NCBI RefSeq assembly: GCF_003963535.1
Contig: NZ_CP034539.1
Location: 9,672,001-9,736,000 of the forward strand
DNA length: 64,000 bases
Direction of reading: 5' to 3'
Origin: Streptomyces cyaneochromogenes
GTDB taxonomy: Bacteria > Actinomycetota > Actinomycetes > Streptomycetales > Streptomycetaceae
Shown here: positions 16,022 through 24,948 of the stretch, one piece after another
Numbering within the stretch: position 1 is the first letter of the stretch
How the letters are laid out: each line of letters starts with the position of its first letter
The notes under the pieces: model-generated
Databases searched by the model: none
What the model was told of the DNA's origin: nothing
What the model saw: only the letters and a program-made list of their open reading frames with translations
Made by a program: the position numbers and the translations under genes

Positions 16022-18849
16022 CGCGGGACTCCTTTCCGGTGGTTCGCACGGCGGCGCAGCCACGCCTTACGGGCCTCGTCCGCGATCAGGGGCAGGGTGC
16101 CGAGCCCGGCGAGGACCGCCCAGTCGTCGGCGTCGAGCGGGGCGGTGTTGAAGACGGCCTGCAGCGGCGGCAGATAGCTGATGGCGGCCATGAGCGCGAC
16201 GCCGAAGCCGCCCGCCGCAAGCAGGGCCGGATTGGACAGCAGCCCCACGCTCAGGATGCTCTGGCGATCGGTGCGCACGGCGAGCGCGTTGAAGAACTGG
16301 CTGAGCACGATCCCGGCCTGGACCATGGTGATCGCCTCCTGATAGGCGAGGGTGTCCTCGGTGAAATCGTCGAACGGAATACCCGAGGCAGTGATGTGCC
16401 AGAAGAAGACGCCGGTCACGCAGACCGCCTGGATGCCGCCCAGAAAGAGGATCCGTCCCACCACCGCGGCCGAGAACAGCCGTTCCCGGCGGGAACGCGG
16501 CGGGCGGTCCATCACGTCGGGTTCCGGTGGCTCGGCACCCAGGGCCAGGGCGGGCAGCACATCGGAGCCGAGGTCGATCGCCAGGATCTGCACGGCGCTG
16601 ATGGGCACCAGCGGGAATCCGGCGAAGGTCGCCGCCAGGATCGGGACCAGTTCCCCGATGTTGTGGCTGAAGAGGTAGACGAGGAACTTGCGGATGTTCT
16701 GGTAGACGGCCCGGCCGAGTCGTACCGCTGCCGCGATGGACGCGAACGAGTCGTCCAGCAGCACCATCGAGGCCGCCTCCCGGGCGACGTCGGTGCCCGA
16801 AGCCCCCATCGCCACGCCGATGTCGGCGTGTTTCAGCGCCGGCGCGTCGTTCGCCCCGTCGCCGGTGACCGCCACCACCTCGCCGCGCCGCTGGAAGGCG
16901 GTGACCACCCGCATCTTGTGCTCCGGGCTGACCCGGCACAGCAGCAGCTCGGACGGCTCGGCGAGCAGCGCGTCGAGTGCCTCGTCGTCCATCGCGTCGA
17001 GCCGGGCGCCCGTCACCACGAGCGGATCCGGTCGCCGTACGATTCCCACGCGGCGGGCCACCGCTTCCCCCGTGAGCGGGTGGTCGCCGGTGACCATGAC
17101 GATCCGGATACCTGCCCGGCGGCAGGCGGCCACCGCGTCGGTGACCTCCGGACGTGGCGGGTCCAGCATGCCGACCAGACCCAGCAGGGTGAGCCCGGAC
17201 TCGGCCTCGTCCTGTGTGGGGCGTGGCCCGTCCAGCTCCCGCCGCGCGACAGCCAGCACCCGTAGCCCCTGCGACGCGAGCGCGTCACTCGCTCCGACGA
17301 CTGCCGCCCGCTCCTGCTCGGTCAGTTGCCCGCCCCGCCCTTCCCACTCCACCTCGACGCACCGCGCCAGCACCTCGACAGGCGCTCCCTTGACGCACGC
17401 CTGGTAGCCCGCGCCGCCTTTGTGCACCGTGGTCATCAGCTTGCGGGTCGAGTCGAAGGGAAACTCGGTCACCCGTGGAGCTGCCGCCTCTTCGGCGCTC
17501 AGGTCGAGCCCGGCCTTGGCGGCCACGACCAGCAGTGCGCCCTCGGTGGTGTCACCGAGCACCCGCCGGCGCTCCCGACCCGCGGGGTCGGCCGGCGGCA
17601 CCAGCCGGGCGTTGCAGCACAGGCCCGCCACCCGCAGCAGCTCGCGCACCGGTGCCACGTCGGCGACCTGGCCGTCCGGGGCGTACCCCACACCACTCAC
17701 GGGGTGCGGCTGACGACCCGCCCAGACCTGGGAGACGGTCATCTCCGCCTGCGTGAGTGTCCCGGTCTTGTCGGTGCACACGACCGTGGTCGACCCGAGC
17801 GCCTCCACCGCCAGCAGCTGTTTGATCAGGGCCTGGCGCCGCGCCATCCGCCGTACGCCGATCGCCAGGGACACCGAGAGGGTGGCGGGCAGCCCTTCCG
17901 GCACGAGGGCCACCATCACCCCGAGCGCGAACACGAACGAGGGCACCACGGACTCCCCGGTGGGCAGCCGCACGACGAACATCAGGGCACCGATCGCCAG
18001 GGCCGCCCCCGCCACGCGTCGCGCCATCGAGGCCACCTGGAGCTGCAGCGGCGTCTTCTGCCGCGGGGCGGCCGCGGCCAGCCGGTAGATCCGCCCGAAC
18101 TCGGTCGTGGGGCCGGTGGCGAAGACCACGGCCCGCCCGGACCCGGCGACCACGTCGGTCCCCATGAACACGCAGTTGCGGGCCTCGAGCGGCGGTACGG
18201 CCGTCACCGCGTCGGCCGTACGGCCCACGGCATTGCTCTCCCCGGTCAACGGCGCGTTGTTCACCGCGAGTTCGTGCGCCTCGACCACCCGGCAGTCCGC
18301 CGACACCGCATCGCCGGCCTCCAGCAGCACCACGTCGCCCGGCACCAGCTCCCTGGCCGGCAACTCCAGCCGTTCGCCGCCGCGCAGCACCCTGCAGGTG
18401 TGCGGCACCATCGCCTCCAGCGCCTGGGCCGTCCGCTCGGCCGAGTACTCCTGCGCGAAGCCGATGACGGCGTTCAGCACCACCACCCCGAGGATCGCCA
18501 CCGCCAGTTGCAGGGTGCCCACGTCACGCGGCTCCTGAAGCCCGTACGCCATGAAAGTGAGCCCCGAGGCGACGATCAGAACCACCGCGAAAAGGTCGGT
18601 GAACTGCGCCAGCAGCGGCCGCCATACGGCGGGCCGCCCCGCACGCGGCAGTTCGTTGGCCCCGTACTGCTCCAGCCTCGCCCGGGCCCGATCCGCCGCC
18701 AGGCCGCGCCGTGACGTGTCCAGCGCGGTGAAGACCTCACCGGTGGCGAGTTCCAGTACCGCGGGACACGGAGTGGAACCGGACGTGGCACCGGCCACCC
18801 CGGCCGCCCCGCCGCCCGGCACCAGCGGGTCCGTACCGGTGCGCATCAT
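16018..18849 (-). CDS. P2A-type cation-transporting ATPase (Ca2+/cation)
   Basis: Membrane pump of about 943 residues with N-terminal cation-ATPase domain, actuator motif LTGES, transmembrane-4 motif VPEGLPATLSVSLAIG, phosphorylation site DKTGTLT, KGAPVEVL nucleotide site, TGDGANDAPALK hinge and a six-helix C-terminal domain (SHNIGELVPI). PEGLP places it in the P2 (SERCA-like) group, not the heavy-metal group. The start is uncertain: ATGs at 18849 and 18846 are in frame and the frame is open to a TTG at 19035. Upstream is a USP gene; downstream are two trkA genes. Ca2+ versus another cation cannot be settled from sequence. Confidence 0.9.
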   Translation of the reverse strand: MMRTGTDPLVPGGGAAGVAGATSGSTPCPAVLELATGEVFTALDTSRRGLAADRARARLEQYGANELPRAGRPAVWRPLLAQFTDLFAVVLIVASGLTFMAYGLQEPRDVGTLQLAVAILGVVVLNAVIGFAQEYSAERTAQALEAMVPHTCRVLRGGERLELPARELVPGDVVLLEAGDAVSADCRVVEAHELAVNNAPLTGESNAVGRTADAVTAVPPLEARNCVFMGTDVVAGSGRAVVFATGPTTEFGRIYRLAAAAPRQKTPLQLQVASMARRVAGAALAIGALMFVVRLPTGESVVPSFVFALGVMVALVPEGLPATLSVSLAIGVRRMARRQALIKQLLAVEALGSTTVVCTDKTGTLTQAEMTVSQVWAGRQPHPVSGVGYAPDGQVADVAPVRELLRVAGLCCNARLVPPADPAGRERRRVLGDTTEGALLVVAAKAGLDLSAEEAAAPRVTEFPFDSTRKLMTTVHKGGAGYQACVKGAPVEVLARCVEVEWEGRGGQLTEQERAAVVGASDALASQGLRVLAVARRELDGPRPTQDEAESGLTLLGLVGMLDPPRPEVTDAVAACRRAGIRIVMVTGDHPLTGEAVARRVGIVRRPDPLVVTGARLDAMDDEALDALLAEPSELLLCRVSPEHKMRVVTAFQRRGEVVAVTGDGANDAPALKHADIGVAMGASGTDVAREAASMVLLDDSFASIAAAVRLGRAVYQNIRKFLVYLFSHNIGELVPILAATFAGFPLVPISAVQILAIDLGSDVLPALALGAEPPEPDVMDRPPRSRRERLFSAAVVGRILFLGGIQAVCVTGVFFWHITASGIPFDDFTEDTLAYQEAITMVQAGIVLSQFFNALAVRTDRQSILSVGLLSNPALLAAGGFGVALMAAISYLPPLQAVFNTAPLDADDWAVLAGLGTLPLIADEARKAWLRRRANHRKGVPR

Positions 18850-19057
18850 CCGATCCCGTACGGTGACGAGGTCCTCGGCACCGGTGGAATCGGCCGGATC
18901 GTGAGGAAGGACCGGGGTGGGGCTGCCATCGCGGACTCCAGGGAACTCGGCGGTCGCCGGATCACCGCCCATCACCGGCGGCGCGCTCTCATCGTGTGAC
19001 GGGTCCGCCGACACCACCAGGGCCGTCCGGGGCAAAGGCCCCGTGCCCTTCGTCGCC

Positions 19058-19930
19058 TCACACGGGGACCGTGATGACGGGGCAGTGGGCGTGGTGCAGC
19101 ACGCCCTGGCTCACCGAGCCGAGCACCATGGCCGTGAATCCTCCGTGTCCCCGGGTTCCCACGACGAGACCCAGGGCATGTGCCGAGGCTTCCGTCAGGA
19201 CTTGCACCGGGTGGCCGCGGACGACTTCATGGTGCAGCTCCACGTCCGGGTACCTCGCGGTGCGGCCCGCGACCGTCTCGGACAGCACACGGCGGCACTC
19301 CCGCATCGCGGCGTCCTCGTCCAGGGCACCGAGGAGCGGTGGATGCCACACGTACAGGGCCCGCAGGAGCCCGCCGTGCAGGGCCGCCTCCTCGAACGCC
19401 ACATCCACCGCCGCAGCCGAATGCGGACTGCCGTCCACGCCGACCACGAAGTACGCGGGCTGCTGGGAGACGTGCTCCGGCTCCGGTACGACCGCGACCG
19501 GGCACGGAGCGTGGGCGGTGAGCGGGAACGCCACGGAGGCGGAGGTGAACATCTCACGCCGTCCGCTCAGATGCCAGGAGCCCACCACGACCAGGGCGGC
19601 GCCCCGCGCTTCCTCGCGAAGCACCCACGCCGGCTCTCCCTCCGCCAGCACCGTCGACACCTCGACTGTCGGCCGCCGCGACTCGACGAAGGCGACCGCC
19701 TCCTTGAGCACCTGGTCACCCAGGCCGTGCAGCGCCTGGTTCCACTCCTCCCAGGAGGGCCGTACCTCTCCCGACCGGTAGCCGCGGGTCGGTACGCCCT
19801 GGGCATGGACGAGCCGCAGCGGCAGGTGACGCCGATCCGCCTCGTCGGCGGCCCAGGCCAACGCAAGCCGCTTCGCGGGATCGGGGTCGACGCCCACCAC
19901 GATCGGCCGACGCCCGTCCGCTCCGGTCAT
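19058..19930 (-). CDS. Universal stress protein, two UspA domains
   Basis: 290-residue tandem UspA protein. Domain 1 starts IVVGVDPDPAKRLALAWAAD and has a degenerate nucleotide loop (VVVGSWHLSGRREMF). Domain 2 (about 150-290) starts YFVVGVDGSPHSAAAVDVAF and keeps the ATP-binding GTRGHGGF...LGSVSQGVL pattern. ATG 19930 has GGAGG upstream. The P-type ATPase follows downstream on the same strand after about 210 bp, so they may share a transcript. Proteins of this kind (e.g. Rv2623) bind ATP and slow growth in hypoxic mycobacteria; the same role here is inferred. Confidence 0.9.
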   Translation of the reverse strand: MTGADGRRPIVVGVDPDPAKRLALAWAADEADRRHLPLRLVHAQGVPTRGYRSGEVRPSWEEWNQALHGLGDQVLKEAVAFVESRRPTVEVSTVLAEGEPAWVLREEARGAALVVVGSWHLSGRREMFTSASVAFPLTAHAPCPVAVVPEPEHVSQQPAYFVVGVDGSPHSAAAVDVAFEEAALHGGLLRALYVWHPPLLGALDEDAAMRECRRVLSETVAGRTARYPDVELHHEVVRGHPVQVLTEASAHALGLVVGTRGHGGFTAMVLGSVSQGVLHHAHCPVITVPV

Positions 19931-19995
19931 GGCCGCCTCCAGAGGATCTCCCCGCCGTCCGAGCGCTGTCCTTCCAGCGTCACCCCTGCCGACGA

Positions 19996-20030
19996 GGGAC
20001 GCCATGCCACGGCTTCGGGGTGCGTGGCCC
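19996..20030. promoter_or_regulatory. Degenerate tandem boxes upstream of USP
   Basis: GGGACGCCATGCCA at 19996-20009 and GGGGTGCGTGGCCC at 20017-20030, 21 bp apart and about 65 bp upstream of the USP start at 19930. Each deviates from the consensus in several positions; the spacing is what makes them worth listing. Otherwise the 19931-20139 gap shows nothing recognisable. Confidence 0.3.
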
Positions 20031-20139
20031 GGGGCAGTCGCCCCACAGGCGCAGAGACGCCCCCGCACAAGACGCGAGACCCTGGCGCGTCGAGCGGGGT
20101 TGGACAGGGACACCGGCTCGCCCCGCTCCTCCGGCGACG

Positions 20140-20880
20140 TCAGGCCCGATAACCGAGGACGGCCATCATCCCGGCCTCCGCGTGGTAGGCGTTGTGGCAG
20201 TGGAGCATCCACTGCCCCGGGTTGTCGGCATCGAAGGCGACGGACACCGTCTTCTTCGGCAGCACGATGACCGTGTCCTTGCGCGGGCCGTCAGCGGCGA
20301 GTTGGTAGGTGTGGCCGTGCAGGTGCATCGGGTGCCACATCGTGCTGCGGTTGACGAAGTCCAGTCGTACTCGCTCGCCGGCTTCGACAATCAGCGGGTG
20401 GGCGGCCGGATCGCTCATGTCCAACTGCTCGCCGTTGATGGCCCAGCTGTAGCTGGCGCTCTTGACGCTGTCGTGGGCCGGGATCGGCGACGGCGCCGAC
20501 GCGGGCTGCGGCGATGTAGTCGGCACCCCACAGGCCCCAGGCACCGGCGGGTGCGTCAGTGGCGAGCAGAGCGGGCAGGGGCAGTACCCCTGTAATCAGG
20601 AGAGTGGGGGCAGTGCGGCGGATGCTGCGATCCAGACCTGGGGCGTCGTGCTTGGCGCGCCGGGCCAGGAGCACCCCACGGGCGGCAGTGGTCAGGTGAG
20701 CGCGAGAAGAAGCCAGATCAGCAGGCTGACAGCATCCATCTCGGTCACCTCGGACGGGACGGCCTGGTCGGCGGTGACGCCCTGCCCGGGCGAGCACCGC
20801 GAGCAACAGCATGATGTCGGCGAGGGAACCGTCGACGATCACGGCCCGCAGGACCACGGGAATCCCGGTCATCGGCTCCT
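20140..20880 (-). pseudogene. Decayed multicopper oxidase
   Basis: The 3' part (20140 to about 20500) encodes the C-terminal copper domain of a multicopper oxidase: WHPMHLHGHTYQL, DTVIVLPKKTVSVAFDADNP and the type-1/trinuclear motif HCHNAYHAEAGM. The 5' part encodes membrane-helix pieces in more than one frame: SLADIMLLLAVLAR, then DAVSLLIWLLLAL in another frame, then TLLITGVLPLPALLATDAP back in the first. The central cupredoxin domains with the HWHG and WYHTH motifs are absent. This is therefore a membrane-anchored oxidase that has lost its middle and gained frameshifts. The intact C-terminal piece could be read as a short ORF of 134 codons but cannot be an oxidase. Confidence 0.75.
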
Positions 20881-21099
20881 CCCGGTAGAGGAGTAGTGGG
20901 AGCCGGCCGTGCGCGAAGGGTGCCGCTGCTGCCAGGATGCGGCGTGGGGGCCCGGCCCGGGCGCCGCTTCCTCCAGCGCGACGCGCCGTCCGCGCAGGCG
21001 GGCCAGTGGCGGACGGCGGGGCTCGTCAGGGGCGATCAGGCGGGCGATGTCGTAGACGATGCCCGCCAGATTCAGCACCCCGGCCAGCGAGGCGATCAC
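20869..21099 (-). CDS. Small hypothetical protein, doubtful
   Basis: A 76-codon frame with a hydrophobic start (SLAGVLNLAGIVYDIARLI) and a basic, Pro-rich tail. It lies between the decayed oxidase and the DUF2933 gene on the same strand. GTG start, no convincing ribosome site. It may be a real one-helix protein or part of the decayed oxidase region. I do not recognise it. Confidence 0.25.
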   Translation of the reverse strand: MIASLAGVLNLAGIVYDIARLIAPDEPRRPPLARLRGRRVALEEAAPGPGPHAASWQQRHPSRTAGSHYSSTGRSR

Positions 21100-21138
21100 A
21101 GCAGCATGACACTCACCCCCGGCCCCGGGCGCGGGCGG

Positions 21139-21396
21139 TCAGAGCCGACCGGGCCCGGTGTGGTGGTCGCGCTTGTGCAGCGGGTCTTCGTCCCGGCCCT
21201 CGCGGTCGCGGTGTTGGTCACGGCCGTGCGTGTCCTGGCCGTGCATGCCGCGCATCATGAAGAACATCATCAGCGGGCAGGCCGCGACGAGGGCGAGCCA
21301 GACCAGGCTTTCCAGGGACACCCCGACGATCAGGGCGCCGACCACGACGATCGCGGCGGCAAGGGCGTACATGCCGTAGTTGCGCTTGTCGTTCAT
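21139..21396 (-). CDS. DUF2933-like small membrane protein
   Basis: 85-residue protein: short basic N-terminus (MNDKRNYGMYALA), one or two hydrophobic segments (about 8-45, ending CPLMMFFMMRGMHG), then a His/Asp/Arg-rich cytoplasmic tail. The CPLMMFFMMRGMHG pattern is typical of DUF2933 proteins found beside copper and multicopper-oxidase genes. The ATG at 21396 follows GGGAGAGG; a GTG at 21399 is also possible. His and Met richness suggests metal contact, an inference from context. Confidence 0.7.
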   Translation of the reverse strand: MNDKRNYGMYALAAAIVVVGALIVGVSLESLVWLALVAACPLMMFFMMRGMHGQDTHGRDQHRDREGRDEDPLHKRDHHTGPGRL

Positions 21397-21451
21397 CACG
21401 AGCCTCTCCCACAGCGGAGGGCTGTGTCCCGCAATCGGGGCAGCCCGGACT

Positions 21452-21721
21452 TCAGGTTTTGGTGAGGGGGCCGGCGTGCAGTGCGGTCAGGCGGCGCCGG
21501 TACTCCTCCTCGTCGATCTCTCCGCGCGCCAGCCGCTCGCGAAGGATGTCCTTGGGCGTGGGCGCTGCGGGGGTGTGGATGTGGGTGTGTTCGTGGGGGC
21601 TGGTGAGGGCGCGGATGAGCAGCACGACGGCTGTGATGATGAGCGCCCAGAACAGGATCATGCTGGCCGACATGGCGAACCAGCCCCAGCCACTGACGTC
21701 GTGGTCGTACCAGAACATCAT
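21452..21721 (-). CDS. SHOCT-domain small membrane protein
   Basis: 89-residue protein with one transmembrane helix (SASMILFWALIITAVVLLIR), a His-rich linker (SPHEHTHIHTP) and a C-terminal SHOCT motif (DILRERLARGEIDEEEYRRR). SHOCT proteins are short oligomerisation modules that often accompany copper ATPases in actinobacteria. AGGTGAG precedes ATG 21721; GTG 21727 is an alternative. It is transcribed divergently from the copper ATPase and shares its regulatory region. Confidence 0.8.
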   Translation of the reverse strand: MMFWYDHDVSGWGWFAMSASMILFWALIITAVVLLIRALTSPHEHTHIHTPAAPTPKDILRERLARGEIDEEEYRRRLTALHAGPLTKT

Positions 21722-21827
21722 CGCCACTCACCTGCTTCGGCTTGTCGGCGACCCGGGGCCGGACGGGCTCCCAGGGGCTTTCCGACTCCTTCACCTGAAT
21801 CGTCCCTCTTCCTGGCGCGGCGGTCTG

Positions 21828-21864
21828 GGGCCGGACGGTCCAGGGCTGGTGGGCCGTTCAGCCC
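21828..21864. promoter_or_regulatory. Tandem GGGCCG-type boxes upstream of copper ATPase
   Basis: GGGCCGGACGGTCC at 21828-21841 and GGGCCGTTCAGCCC at 21851-21864, each one base off the palindrome and 23 bp apart. They sit in the divergent region between the SHOCT gene and the copper ATPase, next to a CsoR-like site, so the copper operon may answer to two signals. Confidence 0.55.
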
Positions 21865-21865
21865 C

Positions 21866-21880
21866 TACCCGGCACGGGTA
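21866..21880. promoter_or_regulatory. CsoR-like operator
   Basis: Inverted repeat TACCCG-GCA-CGGGTA, 47 bp upstream of the copper ATPase ATG. It matches the TACCC/GGGTA half-sites of CsoR operators. The csoR gene is at the end of this operon, so autoregulation is expected. Confidence 0.6.
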
Positions 21881-21927
21881 CCCGAGCGCAGGCTGGGGAG
21901 TGACCTGCCAAGGGAGGCGAGAGGCCC

Positions 21928-24900
21928 ATGGGTGCTGTCGATGTCGTCGTGGTCCTGGCCTCGGCCGTGCTGGTCGCGGCGCTGGGCTGGTACTTCTTCG
22001 GGCCCCACAGGGCTGGTGCCGCGCGGCTGGAAGGCGGCGTGCAGCGGGTGGAGGTCACGGTACGGGGCGGCTACAGCCCCGACCTGATCAAGGTTCGCCA
22101 GGGCATGCCGGTGGAGCTGGTCTTCGACCGGCAGGAGGCAGGGGAGTGCACCTCCCGTGTGGTCTTCCCGGACCTGAAGGTCGGTGCGGGCCTGCCCGCC
22201 CACACCCGCACAACCGTGCGGCTGAGCCCGGACCGGCCGGGCTCCTTCGGCTTCGCCTGCGGCATGAACATGATCCACGGCACGCTGTTGGTCGAACCCG
22301 CGGAAGAGGTCGCACCACCCGGCTCTGCCGGGGCAGGTGCCACGGCCGCACCTCCTCATGCTGCGGCTGCCGGGCCGCCTCTGGGTGAGGAACGTTCGGC
22401 CGCGGAGTCGGAGGCCGCGGACGTCGCTGAGCGGCAGGCGGAGATCAAGGACCTCACCCGCAGGGTGGTGCTGGGCGCGGTGCTGACCGCCCCGGTGCTG
22501 TTCGTCGTGATGGCGCACGAACTGTTCGGCGCGGACTGGGTGCCCGGCTGGATGCTGAATCACTGGCTGCAGTTGGCGCTGATCACGCCGGTGATGTTCT
22601 ACACCGGGTGGCCGATCCACGTGACGGGCTGGCTGATCCTGCGTCACCGGGCCGCCGACATGAACTCCCTGATCACCCTTGGCACTTCGGCCGCCTACGG
22701 CTACAGCCTGCTGGTCACCCTGGCCCCCGGCCTGCTGCCGGAGGACGTGCGCGAGGTCTACTACGAGGCCGTCGGCGTGATCTTGACCCTGATCCTGCTC
22801 GGGCGGCTGCTGGAGGCCCGCGCGAAGGCCGGCACCGGCGAGGCCATCCGCGCCCTGCTGGGCCTGCAGGCCCGCACCGCGCGGGTGGTGCGCGACGGCA
22901 TCGAGTCCGAGATCCCCGTCGAGGACGTGACGGTCGGAGACGAGATCGTCATCCGGCCCGGAGAGAAGATCCCGGTCGACGCCGAGGTGATCTCCGGATC
23001 CTCCGCCGTGGACGAGTCGATGGTCACCGGTGAGCCGATGCCGGTCACCAAGCACGCCGGGGACACCGTCATCGGCGCGACCGTCAACGGCACCGGCTCC
23101 CTGAGGGTACGGGCGGCCAAGGTCGGCGCGGACACGATGCTGGCCCAGATCGTCCGCCTGGTGCAGCAGGCACAGGCGTCCAAGGCCACCATCCAGCGGC
23201 TCGCCGACGCCGTATCGGCGTACTTCGTGCCCGCGGTCATCGCCATCGCGATCGGCACCTTCGCGGTCTGGTTCACGGTCGGGCCGTCGCCCGCCTTCAC
23301 CCTGGCGCTGGTCTCCGCGGTGGCGGTGCTGATCATCGCCTGCCCGTGCGCTCTGGGCCTTGCCACGCCGCTGTCGGTGATGGTCGGCACGGGCAAGGGC
23401 GCCCAGGCCGGCATCCTGATCCGCTCCGCCGAAGCCTTGGAGACCGCGCACAAGCTGGACACGGTGGTTCTGGACAAGACCGGCACCGTCACCGCGGGCA
23501 AGCCCGTCCTGACGGACGTCCACGCCGTCGGCGGATTCGACGAGACGGCGCTGCTGCGGCTGGTCGCGGGAGCCGAGGCCGACAGTGAGCACCCGCTCGC
23601 GCAAGCCATCGTCACCGGTGTCCGCGAACGCGGCCTTCACCCGCTCACAGCGACCGGCTTCGACTCGGTCACCGGCAAGGGCGTCCAGGCCACCGTCGAC
23701 GGGCACGCCGTCCTGGTCGGCACCGCCAGGCTGCTCGGCGACATCGGCATCGACACCTCCGCACTGACCCCGGTGGCGGCCGCTCTCTCCGTCGAGGGCA
23801 AGACCCCCGTACTCGCTGCCGTCGACGGACGTCCCGCTGGTGTGCTGGCCGTCGCCGACACCGTCAAGGACGACTCCGCCGCCGCCATCGCCGCCCTCAA
23901 GCACCTCGGGGTCGAGGTCGTCATCATCACCGGCGACAACGCCCGCACCGCCGCGGCGATCGCCGCCCAAGTGGGCGTGGACCGGGTGCTGGCCGAGGTG
24001 CTGCCCGAGCACAAGGCCGACGAGATCCGCCGCCTGCAGGGCGAGGGCCGTACGGTCGGCATGGTCGGCGACGGCATCAACGACGCGCCCGCCCTGGCCG
24101 CCGCCGACGTCGGCCTGGCCATCGGCACCGGCACCGACGTGGCCATCGAGGCCGCCGACATCACCCTCATCTCCGGCTCCCTGGGGGGCGTGGTCACCGC
24201 GATCCGCCTGTCGCGGGCCACCATGCGCAACATCCGACAGAACCTGTTCTTCGCCCTGATCTACAACGCGGTCGGCGTCCCCCTCGCCGCAGGCGCCCTG
24301 TACCCGCTGTGGGGCCTGCGGCTCAGCCCGATCATCGCCGCCGCGGCCATGGCGCTCAGCTCGCTCTCGGTCGTCACCAACGCCTCCCGGCTGCGCCGCT
24401 GGCACACCCAGCACCTGCCCGAGGCCCAGCCCGCCCACGTCGAGCCCCGGGTCGAGTCCGCCGCCGACCGCGCCCCGGACGGCACAACGGCCGCCGCGGA
24501 GGAGCGTGGGCACCACGACCCGGCCTCCCCGGTGGTGACAACGTGGTCACGGACCCGGTGTGCGGCATGCAGGTCGACAGGACCACCGCCGTCGAACAGC
24601 GGCAGACCGAGCACGGCACGTACTACTTCTGCTCCGCCCACTGCGCCGCCGCGTTCGACGGCGACCCGGACCGCTATGCGGCCCCCGCGTCCGGCCGTAT
24701 GCACCAGGGAGGTGAACCCCGATGACCAGCGCTCCGGCCACTCCACGCCACGCTCGGGGGCAGCACGCCCAGGCACCCGGTTACGCCGACCACAAAGCCG
24801 ACCACGTGGCCCGCCTGAACAAGATCGAAGGCCAGATACGCGGCATCTCCCGCATGGTCACCGACGACCGCTACTGCATCGACGTCCTCACCCAGATCAG

Positions 24901-24948
24901 TGCCGCCGGCCGCGCCCTTCAGGAAGTCGCCCTCGGCCTCCTCGATGA
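21928..24948 (+). CDS. copA: Copper-translocating P1B ATPase with N-terminal cupredoxin domain
   Basis: Copper exporter. Residues 1-27 form a membrane anchor. Residues about 38-125 form a cupredoxin-like domain with possible copper ligands in FACGMNMIHG. The P1B core follows: helix pair, actuator TGEP, CPC motif ACPCALGLATP, DKTGTVT, SEHPLA nucleotide motif and GDGINDAPAL. The recognisable protein ends near 24500 after LRRWHTQHLPEAQP. From about 24540 the frame stays open by chance through the YHS and csoR genes to 24948, reading as Arg/Pro-rich noise. Either the true C-terminus is this odd tail or a frameshift removed a fused YHS domain. The core is intact and probably functional. Confidence 0.88.
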   Translation: MGAVDVVVVLASAVLVAALGWYFFGPHRAGAARLEGGVQRVEVTVRGGYSPDLIKVRQGMPVELVFDRQEAGECTSRVVFPDLKVGAGLPAHTRTTVRLSPDRPGSFGFACGMNMIHGTLLVEPAEEVAPPGSAGAGATAAPPHAAAAGPPLGEERSAAESEAADVAERQAEIKDLTRRVVLGAVLTAPVLFVVMAHELFGADWVPGWMLNHWLQLALITPVMFYTGWPIHVTGWLILRHRAADMNSLITLGTSAAYGYSLLVTLAPGLLPEDVREVYYEAVGVILTLILLGRLLEARAKAGTGEAIRALLGLQARTARVVRDGIESEIPVEDVTVGDEIVIRPGEKIPVDAEVISGSSAVDESMVTGEPMPVTKHAGDTVIGATVNGTGSLRVRAAKVGADTMLAQIVRLVQQAQASKATIQRLADAVSAYFVPAVIAIAIGTFAVWFTVGPSPAFTLALVSAVAVLIIACPCALGLATPLSVMVGTGKGAQAGILIRSAEALETAHKLDTVVLDKTGTVTAGKPVLTDVHAVGGFDETALLRLVAGAEADSEHPLAQAIVTGVRERGLHPLTATGFDSVTGKGVQATVDGHAVLVGTARLLGDIGIDTSALTPVAAALSVEGKTPVLAAVDGRPAGVLAVADTVKDDSAAAIAALKHLGVEVVIITGDNARTAAAIAAQVGVDRVLAEVLPEHKADEIRRLQGEGRTVGMVGDGINDAPALAAADVGLAIGTGTDVAIEAADITLISGSLGGVVTAIRLSRATMRNIRQNLFFALIYNAVGVPLAAGALYPLWGLRLSPIIAAAAMALSSLSVVTNASRLRRWHTQHLPEAQPAHVEPRVESAADRAPDGTTAAAEERGHHDPASPVVTTWSRTRCAACRSTGPPPSNSGRPSTARTTSAPPTAPPRSTATRTAMRPPRPAVCTREVNPDDQRSGHSTPRSGAARPGTRLRRPQSRPRGPPEQDRRPDTRHLPHGHRRPLLHRRPHPDQCRRPRPSGSRPRPPR
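24543..24725 (+). CDS. YHS-domain protein (possibly a frameshifted ATPase tail)
   Basis: 60 codons beginning VVTDPVCGMQVDRTTAV and containing YYFCSAHCAAAF, the standard YHS pattern of paired cysteines that binds metal. It is read one frame away from the ATPase in which it is embedded, starts at GTG 24543 with a weak ribosome site, and overlaps csoR by 4 bp. It may be a separate small metallochaperone or the C-terminal domain of CopA split off by a frameshift. Confidence 0.65.
   Translation: MVTDPVCGMQVDRTTAVEQRQTEHGTYYFCSAHCAAAFDGDPDRYAAPASGRMHQGGEPR

Noticed and set aside
18850..19035. N-terminal extension of the P-type ATPase to a TTG at 19035
   Set aside because: The added about 62 residues are not like the family and no good ribosome site was found; the ATG at 18849 or 18846 is preferred, although not proven.
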